A program made the position numbers and the translations under genes. Source: Plotosus lineatus (Eukaryota; Chordata; Actinopteri; Siluriformes; Plotosidae). Taken from it: 64,000 nucleotides of DNA. The first letter of the stretch is position 1. Each line of letters begins with the position of its first letter. The notes below the pieces were generated by a model. The model was not told the origin of the DNA. It saw only the letters and a list, made by a program, of their open reading frames with translations, and made no database searches. Shown one piece after another: positions 46,211-57,583 of the stretch. Where the stretch lies: positions 5,819,161 through 5,883,160 of the forward strand of contig CM045735.1 in NCBI GenBank assembly GCA_024760905.1, in the 5' to 3' direction.

Positions 46211-47636
46211 ATGGCCACTTCCTTAGGTTCGAACACGTATAACAGACAGAATTGGGAGGATTCGGTAAGTATAATAATAATAATAATTATTATTATTGTT
46301 TATAATTATAAAACTCGTGCGGTGCACTGTATAGCACTAAACTACATAGAAAATAGTTCATGTTTATCTTTCAGCTAGCAGGGAGTTGGCCTAATGTTCC
46401 ATCAAGCTAATGTGCTGCTAATGTAAGATAGCTGGTAAATTAACTGAATTACGAGAAACATTATTAACATTATTGAACATTATGTACGGTACATATAAAA
46501 GAATGCAAGTGGTTTGGTTTGTATCATTTGTGTTGTATTATATAATGTCGCTCTAAACGTTAGCTAAAGTTAGCTTCTTTAGCTAAGCTAACTAGCATTA
46601 GCCAGTATGCTAGCCAGCGAATTATAGTGTATAAAAACATATCGATATTTCATTCCTATTGTAAGCTGCTGATAATAACAGTTAATATAGTAAATTTGCG
46701 ACAAGAATAAAAAGTTGGATTCATGGCAATTCAAGTTCTGAAACAATTTTTACTTTATTTTAATTCTAAGGGAAGGCTTTTTTAAAGTTTACTCTGCGTT
46801 TGCAGAGATGGTGCATCAGGTTTATTTTGGGGAACAAAGTTAAATTATTTTTTTCTATAGAATGAAAGTAGTAGGCATTTCAGTAAATAATAAAAATAGA
46901 AAATGAAAAAATGACTCTTTAATTAGGAAGCTTTTCATTGCATGACCATAAATCTTTTAAAGCGAAGGAGATGTGGTCATTTTACTCTGTGTTCTGAGAA
47001 AAGTGCCAACCTGTGACCACCAATCCAGGACAAGATGTGACGACTGAAACAGAACTTTTATACTTTATCTTTGTAGTTCTCTATCGCAGCCACGATGCTC
47101 TTCTGCTGTTGCAGACCCAGATGAGTTGATGTTGGCCATTGGTTTATCTGAGTATGGACTTGGGAACCCCAGTGATGCGCACAGGTTTTATAAATGATCA
47201 AAAACAAGCTGTCCAAATAATGTGGGAACCGAACCGCCCGGTGCTCCCAGTGGCGTTTCAGCTACCCAACAGTGGAACGAATTGTGGAGGTTGTTTGTTT
47301 TTAAGACATTATACGTGATGATTATTTGCCGAAGGTGAGCTGGATACTGCTGGAGAGTTCCCGAGACAGACAGTTACCGATTCTACGAAGTTGAGGTGGA
47401 TGGTTATTCTCTCACTCATTTGACAAACTTTTTCTTTTTTTCTCCAAACAGGATTTCCCGATCCTGTGTCAGACATGTCTGGGAGAGAATCCATACATCC
47501 GAATGGTGAGCGTCAAGATTGTAGTACTCTCTACACAAAGCATTTGAGTCAGCAGATTCTTTTTCATTCTCTTTCTTATAGCTGATGATGAAAATTTATT
47601 TCATACCACAATTTGGGGGTCATATACGACTCCGGG

Positions 47637-47683
<47 letters not shown>

Positions 47684-47703
47684 GGCACCTGGATATATAT
47701 GTA

Positions 47704-47766
<63 letters not shown>

Positions 47767-50700
47767 AGGTGCCATTTTTCAAATTTTAATCGTGAAAAAA
47801 GTTTCCTCCCAAGAATTTGTCAATCTATTTGTCTTGCATTTGTTGATAGAATTTTGTAAGGCTCGGCCAATGAGCCCAGGAAGATCTCTGAGATTTTTGC
47901 GATTATATCTTCAGGTGGTGTTGATGGTGTTGATGGTTCTTCATTCTGACAGTTACATGTTTCAGATAGTTCAGCCATATCATTATTATTTCTATTACCA
48001 GATCTAAATTATCCTCCCACATCGTAATACATATTTTATGCAAAGTAAATTTACTTTTTATGATTTGTTTTCATTTTTGATTCAAAGAAAAAAAATGCAA
48101 AGAAATAAAAGGTAACATGCGCATTACAAGATGTAACAGACGATGGTTGTGTAAATAAATGTAGTATTGTTCTATCATTGTGGTTTTTGCTTTTTTTGTA
48201 AAAATATATCAAATTCCAGACCTTATTACATAAGATGATGGACAAATATATTAGAGAGAGAAATAAATATGAAGAACCCGAAAACAATCATTTATATAGA
48301 AATATTCCTATATAAAGTCAATGGGGTCACAAATAACCGCACTTGGTCATATTAGTCGCCGAAATAGCTCGGTCGCTTCAGGGTTAAAGTAGCTTTAAAC
48401 GAACATATCATCACTATCTTAGTTTCTCGCCATTCAGTATCTATATAGAGTGCAGGGGTGTCAAACTTGTGCCACAGAGGGCCGTGTAGCTGCAGGTTTT
48501 TATTTCAACAAAGCTGCAGCACACCTGATTTTGCTCATTCAAATGACTGGTTTGAGTCTTCAGGCAGTTGATTGGTCAATCTGTGTGCTCTGTACAGACA
48601 CTGACCAATCATCTGCCTGAAGACTTGGATCAGTTGTTTAAATGAGCGAGTCAGGGGTGCTGCTGTTTGGTTGAAACAAAAACCCGCAGCCACATGTACC
48701 TTTATGGCATGAGTTTGATACCCCAGATCTAGAGTGAGAAATGGGTTTGAAATCGTAACTAAGTAGGAGGACCGATGGGCGGAGATTTCCACATACAGGC
48801 CAAACACAGGAAGTTAATTAGCAAATCCCTTTGTTCGGATGAAGGCACCTGAAGTGAATTGAATAAGGGGCCCATTTCAGTGCCACGAGCCTCGTTTAAC
48901 ACGTCACACGTAGCTTACTGGATTTTTTCACCTATCTCTGGATGTTACGATTATAGCGTACAGTGCAGCTAGCGAACTGCTAATTTTCAGCGTGACGCAT
49001 ACCAGGCTGTATGTAATTTATTATCTGTGTCAACTAAGCAGATTGTATGTATTTTTTTTTTTTTTTTGGGTGTGTAATGGCTTTCTGATTCGTGTTCTTA
49101 TTTATTTTTTATTTATTTATTTATTTTTTGTGTCCTCAAGTCCTCCAAGTCTCTCTGAGTGCTCATCTAGTGTGAAGGGCAGGATTGAAAGATCGCATTG
49201 ATATTGTTGTGCGGTGTGATATTCTATATTTTTATGTACTAGTATATGACACAGCGAGTGGGGCTGATGGCGTAATGGTTATGGTGCTGGGCTCATGATG
49301 AGATGGTTGTGGATTTGAATCCCAGTTAGATGCCCACTGTGCTAAGACCCCTGGGCAAGGTCTTAACCACAAGTGTGCCTCTGTTCACTCAGCAGTATAA
49401 ATGGGTACCAGTGAAATATACTGGGAAGGTAACCTGCGATGGATTAGTGTTCCAAGCAGGAGGAGCTGAACTCCTGGTAGCTTCACGCTACGGAAACCGG
49501 GGATAAACACAGGCCTGATGAGCCACTAGGCTCGGGTGTAAAAACCCAAAGGACTTTACCTTTTATATGACACAGTGGCGTAGCTGTCCACCTCATCACA
49601 ATGTTTTCCACAGTAAAGAAAACACTGGGAGCCACAAATCCATTTTTGACATTTAAAATAATTTTTTCCTCTTTTTCCGTCATGTTAATATAAAAAATAA
49701 TGTGTGGCATTGATTTAAACGACTGTAGAGACAATTAAATTACAATTCTGCTTGCAACAAAAACATTTAGATTAAAAAAAGACGAGTAAAAATTTACTTT
49801 CAATGAAAATTCCCAATGTCTATTTGAGGCCTGAGGCAGTGGTGGCCTGGTGGTAAAGGTGCTGGATCACTGACTGGGGGTTCAAGCCCCACTCTCCACG
49901 GATTGTCACTGTCTCTCCCCCCCCCAGTGCAGCTAACTGGGTTATCAAAGGCTGGCCATGTCTCTCACTGTTTATGGTGCGAGGCTGGAAAAGAACCTTT
50001 GCTGATTTTCAACAAGAGGAGCTGCATAGCCATCAGCATCTTCCTGCCCTGCGATGGCCTGGCAAGCTGTCCAGGGTGTACTCTGCTCTCGCCCGGAGAT
50101 GGCTGGGATAGGCGCCAGCCTCCCTGCGATCCTTATTGGAATTAAGAGGTTCAGAAAATGAATGAATGTGTTTGAGTAATAAAGTAAAGTAATAAAGAAA
50201 TAATTGAGTAATAAAGAAAAAGAATACAGTATCTATCCCACGAAGCGAGGGACGGGGTGCAGCCAGATGTGTTAACGGGTTGGGTAGACTATGCATCACG
50301 CCCTTCGTGGGATTTTCTTTTTTTTTTATTCATTATATTAATGTTGTTTTGTCATAGTTTTAATTTGCAAAAACGACAGCAACACAGAAAAGTATATGAA
50401 GACTTATTTTAAGAAGGAGCCTGCTCAACATTCTTTTAAATAATATTAATGCTTTATACTGCACTGACCAACCCATTCTCAGAGTGAGACTGAACCACAC
50501 CCAGTCTTTTATTTTGTCACTGGGAGGAGAGTTATTTAATTCGGAGATTGCTGTGCAACCAAATCTCATCCACCGGCTTACTTCAGCTGTGATTTCCGTT
50601 TCTGGATTACAAACCTCGGCGGCGGAAAAAATCTCTCGCTCGCTGCATTACTAATGGTGGCGAGGAGACTGCTTGTGAGCATAAGGGTTTGGAATACTGT

Positions 50701-50792
50701 GGCTCTGTCCACCAACGCAGTAGATCCAAAACACTGAGACTCTCAATGTAGCTGATTAATATAACGATAGCCATGTCCACATGAACACGCAA

Positions 50793-50841
<49 letters not shown>

Positions 50842-52151
50842 GTGTTTTGCCGAATGTGGGCTCCGCCCACACACAGCGCGCAGCTGACGGAGCATTTGGA
50901 TTTAAATGTTTAAATGGACGGGATGTTGTATTTAAAGCGGAAGTACAGTACCTGTTTGAAAGATCAGTGGTCCTGATTCAATGTTAACTTGTGTCCTTGC
51001 GAGATCGGAGGTCTTGTCCCACGGAGCACTCTGTTTTCATGCCTCCTTCTGCTTCAATATCGTTCCGAAATAATCGCTTCCGTCACTGTATTTCCACTTT
51101 TCTATATTTTCCGGTCCATGATGGAGAATGAAATATAACACTGCAATGATCAATCTCAAAGTAAGCTCACAAGCCAACACTCCTGTTCAACTCTCCTTCA
51201 CGCGTGTGACAAACAGGAAGTATGGGTACAGTTCAGCTGCCTTCTGGTCAATGGCAGACCAGCGGGGTGGGATGTTGGGAGACGGCCAATGAGAGAGCAA
51301 CTCGCGCATTGTTTGAATTTGTGAATGGCGCGTTTGGCGCTTTTTCGTAAAAAGTGGATGAAAATTTAGGAAAGTATTTTTCGTAACCTGGATTCGTATT
51401 CGGAAGCTTTCTTAAGTAGAGCGCCGGCTGTATTATTATAGTAATTATTGTAATATTATTATTGTAATATTATTATAGTAGTAATTATAATGTTATCATT
51501 GTAATGTTATTATAGTAATTATTGTAATATTATCATTGTAATTATCGTAATATTATTATAGTAATAAATGTGTAACAACGGTATGAATCTGATTCTTGGT
51601 TGTGTTTTGTCCAGACCAAAGAGAAGTATGGCAAAGAGTGCAAGGTAGGATGACGGTCGGCTTTTGGTCGCCTCGTTTTTAATTTATTTCATGTGAAATT
51701 CACTCCAGCCGCTGTGGCTCGGTACTGATTCTAATCACGGTTCTATCCCAGATCTGTGCCCGTCCCTTCACCGTGTTCCGCTGGTGTCCTGGAGTCAGGA
51801 TGCGCTTTAAGAAGACAGAGGTGTGTCAGACCTGCAGTAAGATGAAGAACGTTTGTCAGACCTGCCTGCTGGATCTGGAGTACGGTACTGAAAGTTTCTG
51901 TTAGAACTATTCACGGTTCCACGCACATTCACGCCACCTTAATCACCCCCCCCCCTTTTTTTTTAAATTCATGGTAGGTTTACCAATTCAGGTCCGAGAC
52001 ACAGGACTCTCCATTAAAGATGACATGCCAAGATCAGACGTGAACAAAGAGTATTACACGCAGAACATGGAGATCGAGGTGAGCGTGTAGATCATTGATG
52101 ATGATGATGAAGCAGTGAGAATATGATTGATGTTTCAGAGAATCATTTCCT

Positions 52152-52194
<43 letters not shown>

Positions 52195-54936
52195 TGATCC
52201 TAGCTTGCGAACTCTGATGGCACGCGGCCAGTCGGCGCGCTTGGTAAAGCCCCCAGCACCACTGACATGCTGTTAAAGCTGGCTCGCACCACGCCTTACT
52301 ACAAGCGGAACAGACCCCATATCTGCTCCTTCTGGGTGAAAGGAGAATGCCGTCGAGGAGAGGAGTGTCCTTACAGGTGACCCACCACTAGCTCCTTCTA
52401 TTACACTTGTATTGAGGACACCTCCTCACTGCCATGCTGAATGTTGGGAGGAACTCTGTACTCATAGTGTTCCAACACCATACTGTAGGCACGAGAAACC
52501 CACGGATCCGGATGACCCCCTGGCCGATCAGAACATCAAGGACCGCTACTACGGCGTTAATGACCCGGTGGCTAATAAGCTGTTGAAGCGAGCCTCGACC
52601 ATGCCCAGGTTAGACCCACCGGAGGACAAGTCAATCACCACGCTGTACATCGGCGGCCTCGCAGATACCATTACGGATTCTGAGCTGAGGTACGTAGTAG
52701 CATGCTCTTAATTTTCAGTAATGCAGGTGCAACGGTCCTGACTGCTGTGGGAATCAGCTGAACCTCAGCTAAAAGTTGTCCCCCCCTCCAATCCCCAAAG
52801 GAACCATTTCTACCAGTTTGGAGAAATCCGTACCATCACTGTGGTGCAGCGGCAACAGTGTGCCTTCATCCAGTTTGCCACGCGCCAGGCTGCTGAGATG
52901 GCGGCGGAGAAATCCTTCAACAAGCTGATCATTCACGGCCATCGTCTCAATGTCAAGTGGGGAAGGTGAGTCACTGAGCATGCTCAGAGTGGTCTCGCAG
53001 ATGATCTGGATATTTTACTGTAAATTTTTGTTTATAACATCTGTTATTTTATCTGTTGTACTAAATTCCAGGTCGCAGGCAGCACGAGGAAAAGATGGCG
53101 AGAAGGAAGGCGTGACTGAGAGTGGAATCAGACTGGAGCCTGTGCCCGGCCTCCCTGGAGGTATGTTGTGAATATGATTTATAAAATATTATAATATGAA
53201 TGGAAGGTTTATGAGCTTGGGTCGTTTCTGTGTGGAGTTTGAATGTTCTCCCAGCGCTCGCCTGGGTTTCCTCCTGGTGCTCTGGTTTTCTCCCACAATC
53301 CAAAAACATGCACGATAAGTAGTCTGATTGACTGATTGACCCCAAGGTGTTAGTGCGAATGGTTGTCATTGTTTGCCTTGCAATGGCCTGGTGAACTGTC
53401 CGGGGTGTACCCTGCCCTCACCCAGGGTTGGCTGAGCTAGGCGAGAGCCTCCACGTGACCCTAATTAGGATTAAGGAGCTTATATCCTGTAATGCATTCT
53501 ATGCTTTGGGAAGGGATGTGTCATTACCTCAAACATACAGGTTACGATCCGGATCAAATTGTGGACTGAGGAATTTTTTACAGGATTCTTTCACATTGTA
53601 TGGAAGGATGATTTTGCATCTGCGACAGTTTCAGCTGCAGCACGTTTGGCCTGCCAGTACCTGTCTGCTGCCTCAGGAGTCCCACAGGCCAATAAGACCC
53701 GATAAGCCTCCTTTTTCAGTTGGACGGCCCCATCATCACAGGTGTCCACCACCGGGTTCGGGGTTACCGCCAAAACAAGCACTGACGATCTTCCGGCCAC
53801 AGCTATGGGCTGATCCTTTCTGTGTGGGCAGGTCCGATACCTTGAAGCGCGTCCCAAATTTTGGCAATCATCTGCTCTGCGGGTTGAAGTTTTTCCATGT
53901 CCGTCCATTTGTGTTTTGCTTGCCAGCTGTGCTTGGCTTTGTGGAAATGAGTCGATCAAAACGAGGGAAATTTATCTCTTTACTCAAACAACACGCGCAG
54001 TCTGTGGCTGTTGTTATAATCCAATAAAATTGGAGTTTGAAGCTATCGGACCCGCCCACACAGTGGAGTACAGAAAGGATTGGCTCTCCGCTGCATGTCA
54101 CAGTGATGTGGTATCGAAAATAGATGTATAGATTCAGAAGATGCACATATCTGCATTATCCGGTGATAAGTGTCTCTTGTTCAAAATGTCGCGTGCTGTT
54201 GAGAACACGCGCTCTGACGGCACACTGGAACGTACCATTTACCATACACGTACCATTTACCACACAGAGAGGCGGGACGTACCATTTACCACACAGAGAG
54301 GCGGGACGTACCATTTACCATACAGGGAGGCGGGACGTACCATTTACCATACAGGGAGGCGGGACGTACCATTTACCACACAGAGAGGCGGGACGTACCA
54401 TTTACTCAGGGTGTCATTGAAATGGCATTTACTACAGACGCCGCGTGTGTCTGTGTGCGCACCACTTTAAAATTTTGTTATGAAGGCACGTTTGTGATGA
54501 TATTCTTGAATACTGTGTTGTGTTATATTCACTTATTTTCAACAGTACTGCCTCCGCCGCCCGTCTCCAATGACGACATCTCGGCCAACTATTTCAACTT
54601 GGCGCCTAACACCGGTCCTGCAGTCATGAATTTAGGAATCCCTCCGCCCCCTGGCGTCGTCATGCCTCCGCCTCCAGGTATGTCTTCCTCCTTCTTTGTA
54701 ATTTCCTGTAATTATAAAATGCGATTGTATTTATTTGTTTATTTTACAATGCATATGCGTTCATTTTCTCACTGTTGTGCCCTGCAGGTTTTGGTCCAGC
54801 TATGTACCCTTCCATGGACCCTATGGCCCCTCCTATGCCACCTCCAATGGTCATTAGGCCTCCCGGACAGGTGCATTATCCTTCCCAGGATCCTCTACGT
54901 ATGGGAGCTCACGCCAGTCGTCACGGAGGCTCCTAG
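46211..54936 (+). CDS. rbm22: Pre-mRNA-splicing factor RBM22, complete, 11 coding exons
   Basis: Spliced CDS of 1281 nt, 426 residues. Coding exons: 46211-46264, 47452-47505, 51615-51644, 51752-51884, 51978-52078, 52204-52376, 52489-52689, 52801-52965, 53072-53160, 54546-54677, 54788-54936; every junction is GT-AG and every phase joins. RBM22 (yeast Cwc2/Ecm2 relative) is a nuclear spliceosome component of the NineTeen-related group that contacts U6 snRNA and intron RNA in the activated spliceosome. The N-terminal third is Cys-rich (paired CxxC motifs at about residues 25-84). A CCCH zinc finger uses C165, C173, C179 and H183 (C-x7-C-x5-C-x3-H). An RRM spans about 231-305, with RNP2 LYIGGL at 234-239 and RNP1 around QCAFIQFA at 268-275. 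The C-terminus (about 335-426) is Pro-rich with repeated PPPPG. Human RBM22 is 420 residues and nearly colinear. The start gives the conserved [17 protein letters not shown]. No break seen. Confidence 0.97.
47637..47785. repeat. (AT)n tracts with a 22-bp inverted repeat, rbm22 intron 2
   Basis: (AT)n at 47640-47678 and 47710-47764 flank and contain an inverted pair: AAAAATGGCACCTGGATATA at about 47678 pairs with TATATCCAGGTGCCATTTTT at about 47760-47780. Peptides of Tyr-Ile repeats from this stretch are artefacts. Confidence 0.9.
48453..48726. mobile_element. hAT-like MITE, about 274 bp, rbm22 intron 2
   Basis: Termini CAGGGGTGTCAAACT and AGTTTGATACCCCAG are inverted with two mismatches. TAGAGTG is found just left (48446-48452) and slightly right (48730-48736), a decayed target duplication. 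The centre is itself palindromic: AGTCTTCAGGCAGTTGATTGG pairs with CCAATCATCTGCCTGAAGAC. Confidence 0.7.
49256..49560 (+). mobile_element. tRNA-headed SINE, third family, full length
   Basis: Head GGGGCTGATGGCGTAATGG (box A-like) and GTGGATTTGAATCCCAG (box B-like), then GGGCAAGGTCTTAACCACAA, CAGCAGTATAAATGGGTACC, GGTAACCTGCGATGGATTAG, CTTCACGCTACGGAAACCGG, and CTGATGAGCCACTAGGCTCG. Lies in rbm22 intron 2; related copies at 28868-29160 and 31600-31860. Confidence 0.65.
49828..50168 (+). mobile_element. SINE, head 2 + tail A, full length, rbm22 intron 2
   Basis: GGCAGTGGTGGCCTGGTGG, GGGGGTTCAAGCCCC, CTAACTGGGTTATCAAAGG, AAAAGAACCTTTGCTGATTT, GGCCTGGCAAGCTGTCCAGG, GAATTAAGAGGTTCAGAAAA, ending (ATGA)n. 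Confidence 0.75.
50801..50838. repeat. (CT)n microsatellite, rbm22 intron 2
   Basis: About 19 CT units, seen directly. Confidence 0.95.
50990..51432 (-). mobile_element. pogo/Tigger-like element fragment, rbm22 intron 2
   Basis: Minus strand from 51432: TACAGCCGGCGCTCTACTTA, CCAGGTTACGAAAAATAC, GCGCCAAACGCGCCATTCAC, CATCCCACCCCGCTGGTC, GATATTGAAGCAGAAGGAGG. Same family and module order as 34592-35200. Confidence 0.5.
52156..52196. repeat. (CT)n + T-run forming the polypyrimidine tract of rbm22 exon 6
   Basis: (CT)n then T9, ending about 8 nt before the AG of the exon 6 acceptor (TAG at 52201-52203). It is both a microsatellite and the natural splice-site tract. Confidence 0.85.
53205..53480 (+). 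mobile_element. SINE, head-1 body + tail A, rbm22 intron 9
   Basis: TTTCTGTGTGGAGTTTGAATG, TTTCTCCCACAATCCAAAAAC, GCCTTGCAATGGCCTGGTG, GACCCTAATTAGGATTAAGG. Head missing. Confidence 0.65.
53570..53960 (-). mobile_element. LINE open-reading-frame fragment, rbm22 intron 9
   Basis: A 122-codon minus frame (53959-53591) contains [40 protein letters not shown] and [15 protein letters not shown], resembling the region between endonuclease and reverse transcriptase in fish non-LTR elements. 5' and 3' parts are missing. The clade is not certain. Confidence 0.55.
54228..54412. repeat. 29-bp minisatellite, about six units, rbm22 intron 9
   Basis: Unit GTACCATTTACCACACAGAG plus AGGCGGGAC, repeated from about 54245, with two variants (ACACAGAG and ATACAGGG). 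A shorter GTACCATTTACCATACAC precedes it. It is GC-richer than the surrounding intron. Confidence 0.9.
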
Positions 54937-54988
54937 ACTGGAAGGACGTTACCGTGCCGTACAGATGTTTATTGGAGTGAAGATGACT

Positions 54989-55020
<32 letters not shown>

Positions 55021-55415
55021 CTTTTTTTGCTGCCCGTGTTACTGGGATGTTTTCATATCAGTAACCTTTTAGAACTCCTGCTGTCCTAGAATTTAATATC
55101 TCAACTAATTATAGCCAGATTTAAGTGATAGGATGTACCTCATTTGTAATGCTTTTATATTTTTGGAATTTGAGGTTTCAGATTCAAAGAGGAATGTGGG
55201 TGTTTTTTTGTTTTTGTTTTTTTTTAAGAAATGTGCATCTCTCTCTTTACAGTTTTGTGTAAACAAACAAACATGCAAAAACTTGCAGTGACCAAGAAAT
55301 ACCACAAGAGGTCATTGTAGTTCGCTCTTGTCCCTGTTTCCAATCACGCCAGTGATCAGTGCTATTCCCAAGACTGAATTTGTCGAATAAAACACAAGAT
55401 GTTACAAATGGACCT
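54937..55415 (+). other. 3' untranslated region of rbm22
   Basis: Follows the rbm22 stop codon TAG (54934-54936) and runs to the predicted poly(A) site. It contains a pure T31 run at 54990-55020, followed by C and T7, which would be a long U tract in the mRNA. The far end is estimated as 15-25 nt after the AATAAA at 55386. Confidence 0.7.
55386..55391 (+). terminator. Polyadenylation signal of rbm22 (AATAAA)
   Basis: Canonical AATAAA 450 bp after the stop codon, followed by a TG/T-rich stretch (GTTACAAATGG, then TTGTTTAG) suitable as downstream element. No earlier canonical hexamer was noticed in the 3'UTR. Confidence 0.7.
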
Positions 55416-55450
55416 TGTTTAGAATGTTTATCTTGTTCCATTTTACCATA

Positions 55451-55468
55451 TTTATTTATTTATTTATT
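55451..55468 (-). terminator. Polyadenylation signals of myoz3 (overlapping AATAAA)
   Basis: The plus strand reads four overlapping TTTATT units (55451-55456, 55455-55460, 55459-55464, 55463-55468), i.e. AATAAATAAATAAATAAA on the minus strand, about 200 nt after the myoz3 stop. Cleavage is expected about 15-30 nt further, close to the rbm22 cleavage site. Confidence 0.55.
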
Positions 55469-55559
55469 TACTACTAATGTCTAAATCTTTAGTGAGTTAC
55501 TGTACAGTCCTTACCCAGATGTACCCAGTGTCTCCTGGTTCAGTGCAGTTTATATGATG

Positions 55560-55560
<1 letters not shown>

Positions 55561-55600
<40 letters not shown>
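55561..55600. repeat. (GT)n microsatellite
   Basis: About 20 GT units; falls inside the predicted myoz3 3'UTR as (CA)n. Confidence 0.95.
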
Positions 55601-55601
<1 letters not shown>

Positions 55602-55661
55602 CAGGTGCTCAGGGATGTTTAAAAATGCAGACCTTCTCACTTTTTCCAATTTCTCGGTGTA

Positions 55662-57542
55662 TTATGCTATCCAGCCTTTCGGGGCGCGGTTAAAGTTGGG
55701 GCGGGAACACATTCTCTCCCAGCTGAGGTTGGGCTCCGTGTAGGCCTGCATGAGTTCAAAGCCAGGCAGAGGTAGGGTCCGGCTGCTACCCGTTGTCCCT
55801 CCAAATGGCATCGGAACTCTGGGGAAACAGTGTACTGTCAGAATGATCAGTGTTGGACTGTACGAGTTTGTATCTGTCCGTTCATTCGCTGAACAGATTC
55901 ATCCTAATGGGAGGGAGACCGGAGCCTATTGAAGGCGGGGTACACCATGAACAGATCGCCATTTCATCGCAAGGGCCAACACTCACATACACCTGGTTCG
56001 CCTTACAGGAAGGAGGTTCTGGGTTCGAGTCCCGGGCTCAGGATGTTTCTGTGTGGAGTTTGTGTACCTGTGTGGGTTTCCTCCAGGGTGCTCAGGTTTC
56101 CTTTTCAGTCCAAAAACATGTCTCAGGCCTGTCGGCTGTTCTGAATTTACCCCAGGTGTAAGTGGGTTGGGCCCTGCAATGGCATGGTTTGCTGTTCAGG
56201 GTGTACCCCGCCTTTGCCCCGAGTCGGCTGAGATGGGCACCGGTCTCCCGGCACCTTTTAATTTCGCATTAATCAGGTTAGAAAATGAATTAATGAAGGT
56301 TTGCCCTATAAGATTTTTTGAATAACTAAATGTTCTTGGTTGAAGTTTTTCAAGCGCAACATGATGAAAGTCAGCGCGGAACATCGACCTGTTGAAGCAT
56401 CTGTAGTTCGCAGGGACGCGCTTCTGAGGAAGTTCTGGGAGACGGGAGCTTATGGCTGCCAGCAAGCCGTCATTGTCGATCTGCTCCTCCCACGGTGAGA
56501 AGTAGGACTTGGGGATTACGGTCACGTTGAACTTCTCAGGAGGGACCTCTTTCAGGGGCCCCGAATATCCTGAGGCGGTAAGATTGCGTCAGGCTCATTA
56601 TAACTTCCTGTTGTTTTGTAAACACACATTTATTCACTCGCAGATTATAAATCGATGGAGTCACCTGGTGCGAGGACATTCGGACTTCCTTTTTTGGCGA
56701 CGTAATGATGGAGCGTGGCCAGCAGGTGGGTTCTTTCTGGGCCGCTGACCTGTGTGCCGTGGTGGGCTCGGTCTGTCAGCTCTTCTGTCGCCTGATGACA
56801 AAGTGATTCATTTTGCTAAAAAAAAAAAGAAAAACAGAGATTACCCGTCAAGTCAGTCTCTCTTAGTCACTCACTCATTCGACAAACTGTTCAACCTACA
56901 AGAGGCGTGAAGAGGCTGGAGCCTATCTCAGCCAACACTGGTCAAAGGCAGGGTACACACGAAACAAATCACCAGAACATGGCAGGGCCATCACACACAA
57001 AACACTGACATGTACATCCACGTCCAGTCGCAATTTGGCACCATGTGACTATCTTTGGACTCTCGGAGGACACCAGAGCACCCAGAGTTACCCCACGCAA
57101 GCATCCTGAGACATGCAGACTCCAGATAGAAATGCCCGGGCCAGGGACCTTCTTGCTGCGAGGCGGACGGCGGACGTGCCCCCTTTCATTTAATTCTGCC
57201 GTCTACATTCTTGAGCCTGACGCAAATCTCACGTCCGTCACCTGCGTTTATTCAGATTCAAATCTCTGAGCAACAAAGGAGGTGCGGAAGCGTGTAATTG
57301 AACAAAATACGTGAGGTTTCGTTGTGTTTGTATTGCATAAGCGTGTAATAATCATATGGTACGGCGGTGTATTATTGACGTACGTTGTCGGTTTGCCTTC
57401 CGACGCCTTCGAGTGTGAACCTTTCCACTCTCTTTTGTCTCTCCTGGAACATTCTGGACCCCCTGTTGGAGCGCAGGTTCAACTCCTCCATCATTACATC
57501 CTGAGGAACGCTGATTTTCTTTCCCAAGTCCAGACACTCTGA

Positions 57543-57583
<41 letters not shown>

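Larger units (their letters stand above)
55440..55661 (-). other. 3' untranslated region of myoz3, with a (CA)n repeat
   Basis: Lies after the myoz3 stop TAA (55664-55662). The plus-strand (GT)n at 55561-55600 would be a (CA)n tract in this 3'UTR. The end is set by overlapping AATAAA hexamers on the minus strand. Confidence 0.55.

Noticed and set aside
47585..48007. Long frame of Tyr-Ile repeats
   Set aside because: It is a translation of the (AT)n microsatellite in rbm22 intron 2.
53428..54027. 199-codon plus-strand frame in rbm22 intron 9
   Set aside because: Runs antisense to the LINE fragment and through a SINE tail; no similarity of its own.
54124..54470. Frames with a repeated Arg/Thr/His peptide
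   Set aside because: Product of the 29-bp minisatellite; 29 is not a multiple of three, so the frame rotates and no coding repeat is kept.
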